Shown here: positions 1 through 6,687 of the stretch, piece after piece
Numbering within the stretch: position 1 is the first letter of the stretch
How the letters are laid out: each line of letters begins with the position of its first letter
Source of the DNA: JAGXLC01 sp964585385
GTDB taxonomy: Bacteria; Bacteroidota; Bacteroidia; Bacteroidales; UBA12077
DNA length: 13,245 bases
Assembly: GCA_964585385.1 (NCBI GenBank)
Contig: CAZPDP010000067.1
Span: forward strand, 1 to 13,245
Reading direction: 5' to 3'
Program-made: the position numbers and the translations under genes
The notes under the pieces: generated by a model
The model's database searches: none
What the model was told of the DNA's origin: nothing
What the model saw: only the letters and a program-made list of their open reading frames with translations

Positions 1-1
1 C

Positions 2-73
2 GGAATAGTTGTGCTATTCTGGTTCGATACCAATTGGTTTTTCCATGCTTTTTTCAGTTTAAAAAGGGGATAA
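2..73 (+). CDS. Possible C-terminal tail of a convergent membrane protein (partial)
   Basis: The first 72 bases stay open in one plus-strand frame and end in TAA at 71-73. They encode about 23 residues with a very hydrophobic, aromatic-rich stretch (GIVVLFWFDTNW, then FFHAFF) and a short basic end (SLKRG). This looks like the last membrane segment of a protein whose body lies left of the window. It would converge on menG, with 28 bp between the two stop codons and no obvious terminator hairpin. A stretch this short can be open by chance. Another plus-strand frame is open to a TGA at 82-84, and it also reads as hydrophobic sequence. The protein family cannot be named. Confidence 0.3.
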   Translation, partial: GIVVLFWFDTNWFFHAFFSLKRG

Positions 74-101
74 GCTTACTATGACCTGGAGACATCGTAT
101 G

Positions 102-851
102 CTATTTTTCAGGCTTTCCCGTCACCGTCACTGCTGCGGCCCCGAAGAGCATGGGTTTGTGGTGGGTGCCGGTGAACCCGTGATTTTTCATCAGTTCTGT
201 AAGTTCCTCCCTGGTGTAAAAGTTTTTGGCTGAGTAGGCCAGGTAGTGGTAGGCGCCTTTTGATTTGGATATGCGGCCTCCGATACCTGAAACGATGTGC
301 TTAAGATAATTGTGGAAGATAAAGCGTACCAGTTTATTCCGGGGCTGGCTGCTTTCCACTATGATGAATTTTCCACCAGGTTTGAGGGTCCGGTACACTT
401 CCTTCAGGTATAAATCTGTATTGGGATTTTTAAAGGTAATGTTTCGAAAGGCAAAGGAAATAGCAATGACATCAAAACTATTGTCATCAAAAGGCATCTC
501 TGCGGCATCCCCCTCGACGAAGTGAATGTTTTCGAGCCGGTATTTGTCTGCTTTGATTTGAGCCACCTTTAGCATGGGAGCGCTAAAGTCATAGCCTGTA
601 ACCTGTATTTTGCCGCTACTCCGGGCCACTCTGACAGCCAGGTCGCCGGTGCCTGTTCCCAAATCCATCATATCAGCAGGTTTTTCCCTGAGGATTTGTT
701 TAACTGCCTTTTTTCTCCAGTATTCATCCAAACGGAGCGTTAAAAGACGATTCAGGAAATCATACCGTTCGGGTACCTGGTTAAACATTTTTTGAAGGGG
801 TTTTCCCCTGGCTTTTATTTCAGCTTGTGCAAGATTCTCTTTTGTGCTCAT
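102..851 (-). CDS. menG: Demethylmenaquinone methyltransferase (MenG/UbiE family)
   Basis: This SAM-dependent C-methyltransferase converts demethylmenaquinone to menaquinone, the last step of menaquinone synthesis; it is probably a cytoplasmic enzyme acting on a membrane-embedded quinone. At 249 residues it has the usual family length. The N-terminal signature is present as RYDFLN (29-34), the SAM-binding motif I as DLGTGTGD (63-70), and the acidic residue after strand 2 as YDFS (87-90). Further family markers are GDAAEMPF (114-121), FRN (135-137), LKPGG (156-160) and AYHYLAYS near 200-207. Bacteroidetes normally use menaquinone, so the menG role fits better than a ubiquinone role. The ATG lies 2 bp after the stop of the upstream histidine kinase, so the gene is almost certainly co-transcribed and perhaps translationally coupled with the kinase and the cobalamin protein. 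No separate promoter is visible. Confidence 0.95.
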   Translation of the reverse strand: MSTKENLAQAEIKARGKPLQKMFNQVPERYDFLNRLLTLRLDEYWRKKAVKQILREKPADMMDLGTGTGDLAVRVARSSGKIQVTGYDFSAPMLKVAQIKADKYRLENIHFVEGDAAEMPFDDNSFDVIAISFAFRNITFKNPNTDLYLKEVYRTLKPGGKFIIVESSQPRNKLVRFIFHNYLKHIVSGIGGRISKSKGAYHYLAYSAKNFYTREELTELMKNHGFTGTHHKPMLFGAAAVTVTGKPEK

Positions 852-853
852 TT

Positions 854-2089
854 TTACTCACGTATTAATTTTTGTTTTTTATTTTCTAACTTACTTTTTG
901 GCAAAGTAACAAAAAATGTACTTCCTTTTCCCGGTTCAGATTCCACCCTGATATTTCCCCCGTGTCCCTCTACGATTTTTTTCACAATCAGCAGACCCAG
1001 GCCGGTACCTTTTTCACCTGATGTACCTGCCCCAGAGGCCATATTAAAAGGCTGGAAGATGTTTTCCAGTTTCTCTTTTTTAATTCCGGTCCCCTGATCT
1101 TTGAATGATATGGATATTTCATCATTGTTTGCAGATATATCCACACCAATGGAACTTCCGGGGTAGGAAAATTTAATAGCATTGCTGATGAGGTTGTTAA
1201 AAACCTGTTCTATTTTATGCCGATCGGCGTATATTTCCAATGATTTTAAATTCGAATGCAGCTGAATTTGAATATTCTTTTTTACTGCCAAAGGATTATT
1301 AAGCTCGATATTTTCTGTGGCAAAATCGATTAAGTCAAATGTTTCTTTTTTGAGCTCCAGTTTCCCGGATTCAATTTTTGAAACGTCAAGCAGGTCATCA
1401 ATCAGGGTGAGCATAAATTGCGAGGTAGAAAAGATGGTTTGAAGGAACTTATGTTGTTTTTCAGGAAGGTATTGTTTTGAATTGTCAATCAGGTATTCGG
1501 TGTAGCTGAAAATGATTGATAAGGGACTGCGTAGATCGTGTGCTGCCATGCCCAGGAAATGATTTTTTGTTTCATTCAGTTTTTCCAGTTCAGCATTTTT
1601 CTTCGATAGTTCCCTTTGCAGGTTTATCAGTTCATTGTTCAGTTTCGTCAGATCGTCCCAGGAGTTTTCGTTGACGTCTGAAACTTGCCCCTGGAACTCG
1701 ATTTTTTCTTTCATCAGATTTCTGATGATGTTTGCCTGCTCATTGTTGATTTGCTGTAACTGGTTGGTAAATTCCATTGCTTCTTTTTCATCTTCTGCCC
1801 CCACAATAATCATTTCGTTTTTGATTTGTATTCCTAAAAATGAGATGGTTTCTACCTTTTCATTAATAAAGATATTCATCTGGTAATTCATGGCCACTTC
1901 ATTCTTGCTGATGTCTCTCAGGAAATTCATAGCTTTGGGGCGGGAGCCTTTTTCGACAATATTTGGGAATAGCTGCCCTTTCAATTCTTTTGGAATGAAA
2001 TTGATATCATTTCGCAGCAAATCTTTAATCTTTCCATTTTCATCGCACAGAAATGCGAAACCTTTTAATTTACCTCTATTGTCAATCAT
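854..2089 (-). CDS. Soluble sensor histidine kinase, partner candidate of the cobalamin protein
   Basis: This 411-residue kinase has no membrane segment or signal peptide, so it should be cytoplasmic. Residues 1-100 form an alpha/beta domain that resembles a divergent PAS fold but that I cannot assign. Residues about 101-175 are a long helical, probably coiled-coil linker. The HisKA dimerisation helix carries the phosphoacceptor H184 in MAAHDLRSPL. The ATPase domain shows the N box FNNLISNAIKF (297-307, N299 and N303), the G1 box DQGTG (331-335) and the G2 box GTGLGL (361-366). The protein ends in a lysine-rich tail. There is no receiver domain and no response regulator in the window, so its phosphotransfer partner is unknown. 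Its start is 5 bp after the stop of the cobalamin-binding gene and its stop is 2 bp before menG. The likely role, by inference from context, is to relay the state of the cobalamin protein. Confidence 0.9.
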   Translation of the reverse strand: MIDNRGKLKGFAFLCDENGKIKDLLRNDINFIPKELKGQLFPNIVEKGSRPKAMNFLRDISKNEVAMNYQMNIFINEKVETISFLGIQIKNEMIIVGAEDEKEAMEFTNQLQQINNEQANIIRNLMKEKIEFQGQVSDVNENSWDDLTKLNNELINLQRELSKKNAELEKLNETKNHFLGMAAHDLRSPLSIIFSYTEYLIDNSKQYLPEKQHKFLQTIFSTSQFMLTLIDDLLDVSKIESGKLELKKETFDLIDFATENIELNNPLAVKKNIQIQLHSNLKSLEIYADRHKIEQVFNNLISNAIKFSYPGSSIGVDISANNDEISISFKDQGTGIKKEKLENIFQPFNMASGAGTSGEKGTGLGLLIVKKIVEGHGGNIRVESEPGKGSTFFVTLPKSKLENKKQKLIRE

Positions 2090-2094
2090 TGAAA

Positions 2095-3150
2095 TCAGAT
2101 TAATTGGTTGGCTAATTCAACAGCTTTTTGGGCGTCGCGTGCATAGCCATCGGCCCCGGAAATTTCCGGATTTATTTTTTCACGGCTGATGCCGTTTCCG
2201 CCAATGAGGACTTTTATTTCCTGATCTTCTGTTTCTTTTTTTATTTTGGAGATAACATCTTTAAGAAGGCTTTGATTATAAGGCATTGCTATGGAAAGTC
2301 CGATAATGTCGGCCTTGTATTCATTTATTGAGCTTAGGATAGTATTGGCCGGAGTGTTTGCTCCAAGATAATAAGTGTCCCATCCTTCCATTTCAAAGAA
2401 ATCACAAACCATTCTGATTCCAATTTCGTGCAATTCGCCTCCTACGCAGGCTCCGACAAAGGTTTTGCCAATTCTTTCTGTTGAGAAGATGTAAGGGTAG
2501 AGGCGGGACATAATCATCTGGGTGGCAGCCGATACATAATGTTCCTTGGCTACGCTGATTTTGTTCAGGAGCCAGAGCCTTCCCACTTCCAGTTGCGAAA
2601 CCTGGAAAACATGGAGGTAAATGTCTTTGACGGATGTGCCTTTTTTTAATTCTTCGAATATCATCTCGCCGGCTTTGTTTTTATTTCCCCTGAGAAGAGC
2701 CTGGTTGAAAGATTGGGCAAGTTTTCCAAGATGCGTGTTTGCATCAATGTAACTCCTTACATGATTTACGGGCTCATGTATTTTGCTAATTCCGGCCTGA
2801 ATGTATTCTGTGACAGTTTTAACCTGGCTTTCCTTTAGGTATTCCTTTAAGACCCCGCTATACAGGTTGAGAGTTTCAACGAGTATCTTTTCATCCAGGT
2901 TGATCTCCCTGAATAAAATCCTGACCCATTTTATGTAATCTGTAAAGATCTCTTTTTCTTCCAGAAGGATTGCCTCAGCCAGGAAGGGCAGGTGGTAGGC
3001 GGCGTCTCTAATGCTTTTTGATTTTCCCTCTTCACCAAATTTATCCCAATATTCCGGTGAGTATTTGTATTGTAGTTCAACCACTTTTTGGGCAAGGGCC
3101 TCGCTGTTTTGGTTTATTATTCTGTTTATTTCCTGATTTGAGCTATCCAT
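2095..3150 (-). CDS. MerR-less, CarH-like cobalamin-binding sensor protein
   Basis: The preferred start is the ATG at 3150 (351 residues). The frame can be extended to a TTG at 3174, but that TTG is part of the -7 promoter box. Residues 1 to about 135 are a mainly helical module I do not recognise. A B12-binding four-helix cap follows at about 140-225, with W193, E203 and H204 spaced exactly as the W-x9-EH motif that covers the adenosyl face of AdoCbl in the CarH photoreceptor. The Rossmann-like B12 domain (about 230-351) has E239-L-H241-E-I-G244, matching the D/E-x-H-x-x-G motif with H241 as the expected cobalt ligand, then GLS (284-286) and GGNG (317-320). No MerR or other DNA-binding domain and no catalytic partner domain is present. 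It heads an operon with a histidine kinase and menG. A sensor role is inferred; a corrinoid methyl-transfer role is less likely because no methyltransferase partner is encoded nearby. Confidence 0.88.
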   Translation of the reverse strand: MDSSNQEINRIINQNSEALAQKVVELQYKYSPEYWDKFGEEGKSKSIRDAAYHLPFLAEAILLEEKEIFTDYIKWVRILFREINLDEKILVETLNLYSGVLKEYLKESQVKTVTEYIQAGISKIHEPVNHVRSYIDANTHLGKLAQSFNQALLRGNKNKAGEMIFEELKKGTSVKDIYLHVFQVSQLEVGRLWLLNKISVAKEHYVSAATQMIMSRLYPYIFSTERIGKTFVGACVGGELHEIGIRMVCDFFEMEGWDTYYLGANTPANTILSSINEYKADIIGLSIAMPYNQSLLKDVISKIKKETEDQEIKVLIGGNGISREKINPEISGADGYARDAQKAVELANQLI

Positions 3151-3171
3151 AGATAAGTGTTTAGGGAATTT

Positions 3172-3202
3172 CAAAGGTAAACAATCCCTCTTTATTTGTC
3201 AA
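3172..3202 (-). promoter_or_regulatory. Bacteroidetes-type promoter of the cobalamin-sensor/kinase/menG operon
   Basis: Read on the minus strand, TTG (3202-3200) is followed after 20 nt by TACCTTTG (3179-3172). This matches the Bacteroidetes consensus TTG-N17-23-TAnnTTTG. Transcription would start near 3165, giving a leader of roughly 15 nt before the ATG at 3150. The -7 box overlaps the alternative TTG start at 3174, which argues against that start. Confidence 0.65.
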
Positions 3203-3238
3203 TTTTCGTTTTTACAGACAGCGGCGGTTGTTTAATGC

Positions 3239-3302
3239 TATTCTATGATGGAGATCCTTTTTTAAATAAAACGGATCGTAAAGATTTCTTTTTTATAGAA
3301 TA
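3239..3302. repeat. Nested inverted repeat just after the nucleotidyltransferase stop
   Basis: TATTCTAT (3239-3246) and ATAGAATA (3295-3302) are a perfect 8-bp inverted pair. Inside them lies a second pair, GATCC (3253-3257) and GGATC (3273-3277). The structure begins about 10 bp past the nucleotidyltransferase stop and ends before the next promoter, which is where a transcript end would be expected. It has long AT-rich loops and no clean T-tract after a GC-rich stem, so it is not a classical intrinsic terminator. It may be a weak terminator, a 3'-end structure, or chance in AT-rich DNA. Confidence 0.35.
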
Positions 3303-3311
3303 AAATGGTTG

Positions 3312-4220
3312 TTAATCTTTTTCCCATAAGCTTTCCGGGTATACGCCTCTGTCAATAAGGGCTCTTATATTTTTGATGACTTCCGGCTTATCTTCTTTGT
3401 ATGTAACTCCAAACCAATGGCTGTTTGTTTCCAGGACTTTCAGTTCAATTTGGTTTGATTGAATCAGGTTGTTTACAACTGACGGAATATAAAATTCTGC
3501 TTTTGGGTTATTAATGTTTTCATTGATGAATTTGATGAACTGATCCTTGCTGTATTTAAAGAATGAAGGCATAAAACCCCACATATTCATGGACACTACT
3601 TCATTGCCTGTTAATGGATGTTCATTCCCTTTTTCATCCTTGTGATAAATACCGTTGTTCTTTTTTTCAATGTGGGTGTGTTCTTCCACGTCTATCAGGT
3701 TGCTTTCATCATCTGTGGTACATACTCCCCTTGATACGTGGCCATGGTCAGACAAGGTCTTATCAAGCTGGTATCCCACCATGCAGTAGCTGTTTTCGTC
3801 GGTGTTTTCATTCAGAAAGCTGAAAATCTGCTGATATGATTGTACGCCATAATAATCATCGGCATTAATAACAGCGAAGGGTTCTTTAATTTTATCTTCC
3901 CCCATCATCACGGCATGTGCTGTCCCCCAGGGCTTTTTTCGTTCTTCCGGAACGTCCAGTCCTTCAGGAATATTCTCCAGTTCCTGGTATACATATTTTA
4001 TCTGGAAGTATTTGGACAGTTTCTCGTGATATACTTTACGAAAGGCCTTTTCTATATCTTGTCTGATCACAAAAACAACTTTGTCAAATCCTGCTCTTTT
4101 GGCATCATACAATGAATAATCCACAATCGTTTCCCCGGATGGTCCCACCTGGTCCACCTGTTTCAGTCCGCCGTAACGGCTTCCCATTCCTGCTGCCAGT
4201 ACGAGTAGTGATGGTTTCAT
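3312..4220 (-). CDS. Sugar-phosphate nucleotidyltransferase family protein
   Basis: The 302-residue protein begins with the nucleotide-binding signature of the NTP_transferase family, LAAGMGSRYGGLKQ (8-21), which places the ATG at 4220 as the true N-terminus. The frame extends to a TTG at 4280, but that codon is the -33 promoter element. Other landmarks are PWGTAHA (97-103), the metal-binding NADD (119-122) and a late GVTYKED (271-277). Such enzymes transfer a nucleotide from an NTP to a sugar 1-phosphate, giving an NDP-sugar for glycan or cell-surface synthesis. The sugar and the nucleotide cannot be read from the sequence. It is close to the glucose-1-phosphate uridylyl/thymidylyltransferase superfamily but lacks the left-handed beta-helix acyltransferase of GlmU. 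It has its own promoter and sits between two signalling units with no evident functional link to either. Confidence 0.88.
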   Translation of the reverse strand: MKPSLLVLAAGMGSRYGGLKQVDQVGPSGETIVDYSLYDAKRAGFDKVVFVIRQDIEKAFRKVYHEKLSKYFQIKYVYQELENIPEGLDVPEERKKPWGTAHAVMMGEDKIKEPFAVINADDYYGVQSYQQIFSFLNENTDENSYCMVGYQLDKTLSDHGHVSRGVCTTDDESNLIDVEEHTHIEKKNNGIYHKDEKGNEHPLTGNEVVSMNMWGFMPSFFKYSKDQFIKFINENINNPKAEFYIPSVVNNLIQSNQIELKVLETNSHWFGVTYKEDKPEVIKNIRALIDRGVYPESLWEKD

Positions 4221-4249
4221 ATATCTTAATTCGTTTTGTTTAAAAAGGG

Positions 4250-4280
4250 CAAATTTAAGTAACCCATTTGATACTACCAA
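4250..4280 (-). promoter_or_regulatory. Bacteroidetes-type promoter of the nucleotidyltransferase gene
   Basis: On the minus strand TTG (4280-4278) is followed after 20 nt by TAAATTTG (4257-4250), a full match to TTG-N17-23-TAnnTTTG with the same spacing as the promoter at 3172-3202. The expected start point is near 4243, leaving a leader of about 22 nt before the ATG at 4220. It lies between the stop of the upstream hybrid kinase (4354) and the gene, so the gene can be expressed independently of the kinase cluster. Confidence 0.65.
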
Positions 4281-4353
4281 TTTTTATGGTGAATTCAATT
4301 ATATTTCCTGCATTTCCCTTGGCATTTGGAAGGTTGGAATTCATTAGATTTCA

Positions 4354-6612
4354 TCAGATATATTTTCTGATTAAGGATATCAGGGCATTTACAGAAATGG
4401 GTTTGGCGATATAATCGTTTGCACCGGCGTCGAGATATTTTATTCTGTCGTCGTTCATAGAATGAGCTGTTTGAGCAATGATAGGAGTGTTATGCCCCAT
4501 TTGCCTGATTTTTTTGATCACTTCTGTGCCGTCAATGCCGGGAAGTCTTATATCCATTAATATCAGGTCAATATTGGGGTTGTTTTGGAATTCCTGCATA
4601 CCTTTTTCTCCTGTTTCTTTGAGAATAAGTTTAGCACCTGAGGACATCAGTGCTTTCTTAAGGTATTCGCGGCTTGGGAGGTCGTCTTCCACAATGAGAA
4701 TGGTTTTATCTTTCCACTGATTTCCATTTTGTTTACTGCTTTTGTCTTTTTGGATTAGGTCAAACTCGTGGCTGTTTTTGCCACAAGGGATGGTGAAGTA
4801 AAAAACAGAGCCCCGGCCGGGTTTTGACTCCAGCCAAATACTTCCTCCGAGTAACTCCACCAGGTTTTTCGAAATGGTGAGTCCAAGTCCTGTTCCTTGT
4901 GGGTTTTTAAGAGCATTGTACTCAGCCTGTCTGAAGCGCTCGAAAATATGAGTTTGTTCTTTTTCTGATATGCCAATTCCCGAATCTTTTACCCAGAACA
5001 GCCATTCTTTTTGATTACTCAATTCGTAACCAAATTCGACAGTTCCTTCTTCCGTAAACTTTATTGCATTGCTCAGGAGATTGTTCAGAACCTGTTTCAG
5101 CCTGATGAGGTCGGTATATACTTTGCTTTTTTCCTTTTCTAAGGGGATGGATTTTTTGAGAGTAATGGATTTTTCCGTTTCTTTTTTTATCCGCAAGGCA
5201 TAAATTCTTTCCAGTTCATCCATAACATCGTTTATGTAGAAGACCTCTTTGTTTAAGTTTAGTTGGTTGGCTTCTATTTTTGAAATGTCAATAATGTCAT
5301 CTATCAGCTGCATCAGGTTTTTTGCCAGGGAGTGGATGATTTCCAGGTATTCTTTTCGTTCTTCGAAATCGAAAGTCTGGTCTGTTAAGATTTCAGAGAA
5401 ACCTATTATTCCGTTCATGGGGGTTCGTATTTCATGGCTCATGTTGGCCAGGAAGACCGATTTGAGTTTGTCGCTTTCCTCTGCTTTTTCTTTGGCTATG
5501 CGGAGGTCCTCTTTTTGTTTAGCCAGCATCTCATTTATTTCCCTGAGTTCTTCATTCTTTTCCTGGATCACTTTTTCGTTTTTCTTTCTTTCGGTGATAT
5601 CCCTGAAAAAAGCCTGAAGCCTGCCATCTCCTACTTTTTTTGTATTCATCTCAATGGTTATAAGAAAGCCGTCTTTCCTCAACACTTGCCTTTCGTTTAA
5701 AACGGTTTTCCCTTCCAGCACCGCCTTATAATCGAATGGTTTTTCTTTCAATTCGGTATCACTGAACAGTATGTTTATGCTGGTTCCAATCAGCTCTTCT
5801 TTATCGTATCCTGTGATGGTGGCGATGCTTTTGTTGGCGTCAATGATTATCCCTGATTCATTTCCTATTAGAATTCCATCGGCTGCCTGTTCAAAAAGGG
5901 CCTGGTACTGTTCCTCTCTCTTTTTGATTTGTTCTTCTGCTTTTTCCTGATTTTTTAAAATTCTCAGTTGCTGAATATAGTATACGAGCAAAACAGAGAT
6001 AACAATCAAGATGGTAAGAGGAGCGGTTCGTTTTAAAATTGCCCTTTTCCAGTAATCGGTAGTAACATCCATCCCGAGGACAGCAATTTTTTTGCCTGTT
6101 TCACTATCTGTAATAGGGATGAGGCCGGTCATAAGCCTTCCCCACCTATCCTCTACAGGCCCTACTGTCTTTGCTTTCAGATTGTTAAAAACCTCAAGAT
6201 AATCTTCTGAAACTTCTTCATAAATCAGGCCGGGGGGAGCATAATCTTTTGAATCAGGTGATTGAGAGTCTACATAAAAAAAGACTTCCCCGGTTTCTTT
6301 TTGTCCCATCAGATAAAGAAACTTGCATTTGGACTGAGATTCTCTTATTTTCCTGAGTTGCTCTTTAATTCTTATATAATCGGGGTTGTTGATGTCTTGG
6401 GGTGATCCTGACAGGTTTCGAAGGCGGTTTCTATTGATACTTTGAGCGACAATCCCGGCTCTTTGAAGGAGGTTGTCTTTCATTTCCCTGTTAATGCTTT
6501 TAATGGACAGCCATATTATGAAAAAGCCCAATATTACTAATGAAAAAATTAGTATATAACCCAAAGGAGAGATTTTTCTCAGGTAAGAAAATGGTTTTTG
6601 GAGGATATGCAT
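4354..6612 (-). CDS. Membrane hybrid histidine kinase: Cache-like sensor, PAS, HisKA, HATPase, receiver
   Basis: The 752-residue protein has a membrane segment at about 17-37, a periplasmic domain at about 38-195 and a second membrane segment at about 197-213. The periplasmic domain ends in GKKIAVLGMDV followed by a helix into the membrane, a pattern typical of Cache-type ligand-binding domains. A PAS domain follows (about 234-340, ending in FRDITERK), then a coiled-coil linker. The HisKA domain has H393 in MSHEIRTPMNG. The ATPase domain has NNLLSNAIKF (510-519), DSGIG (543-547) and GTGLGL (573-578). A C-terminal receiver (about 636-752) keeps the acidic pair D643/D644, phosphoacceptor D687, T715 and K737. 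The kinase-receiver core closely resembles that of the neighbouring 1429-residue kinase. It starts 75 bp after that gene ends, with no recognisable promoter, so co-transcription is plausible. The ligand and the final output are unknown; a separate phosphotransfer protein would normally be needed. Confidence 0.92.
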   Translation of the reverse strand: MHILQKPFSYLRKISPLGYILIFSLVILGFFIIWLSIKSINREMKDNLLQRAGIVAQSINRNRLRNLSGSPQDINNPDYIRIKEQLRKIRESQSKCKFLYLMGQKETGEVFFYVDSQSPDSKDYAPPGLIYEEVSEDYLEVFNNLKAKTVGPVEDRWGRLMTGLIPITDSETGKKIAVLGMDVTTDYWKRAILKRTAPLTILIVISVLLVYYIQQLRILKNQEKAEEQIKKREEQYQALFEQAADGILIGNESGIIIDANKSIATITGYDKEELIGTSINILFSDTELKEKPFDYKAVLEGKTVLNERQVLRKDGFLITIEMNTKKVGDGRLQAFFRDITERKKNEKVIQEKNEELREINEMLAKQKEDLRIAKEKAEESDKLKSVFLANMSHEIRTPMNGIIGFSEILTDQTFDFEERKEYLEIIHSLAKNLMQLIDDIIDISKIEANQLNLNKEVFYINDVMDELERIYALRIKKETEKSITLKKSIPLEKEKSKVYTDLIRLKQVLNNLLSNAIKFTEEGTVEFGYELSNQKEWLFWVKDSGIGISEKEQTHIFERFRQAEYNALKNPQGTGLGLTISKNLVELLGGSIWLESKPGRGSVFYFTIPCGKNSHEFDLIQKDKSSKQNGNQWKDKTILIVEDDLPSREYLKKALMSSGAKLILKETGEKGMQEFQNNPNIDLILMDIRLPGIDGTEVIKKIRQMGHNTPIIAQTAHSMNDDRIKYLDAGANDYIAKPISVNALISLIRKYI

Positions 6613-6687
6613 AATTTTATATTGGGTTATATGATTCCAAATGCCGAAAACTTCAACTCTTTAAATATAACTATTTTCTTTATTCAT

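Noticed and set aside
1..101. Start of another minus-strand gene after menG (for example porT or aroE)
   Set aside because: All three minus-strand frames are interrupted by stops here, and no long frame with a start codon reaches the left edge.
3151..3174. N-terminal extension of the cobalamin protein to a TTG at 3174
   Set aside because: The TTG is the end of the -7 box TACCTTTG and would lie upstream of the likely transcription start; the ATG at 3150 fits a short leader.
4221..4280. N-terminal extension of the nucleotidyltransferase to a TTG at 4280
   Set aside because: The TTG is the -33 element and the extension contains the -7 box; the family's N-terminal LVLAAG strand begins right after the ATG at 4220.
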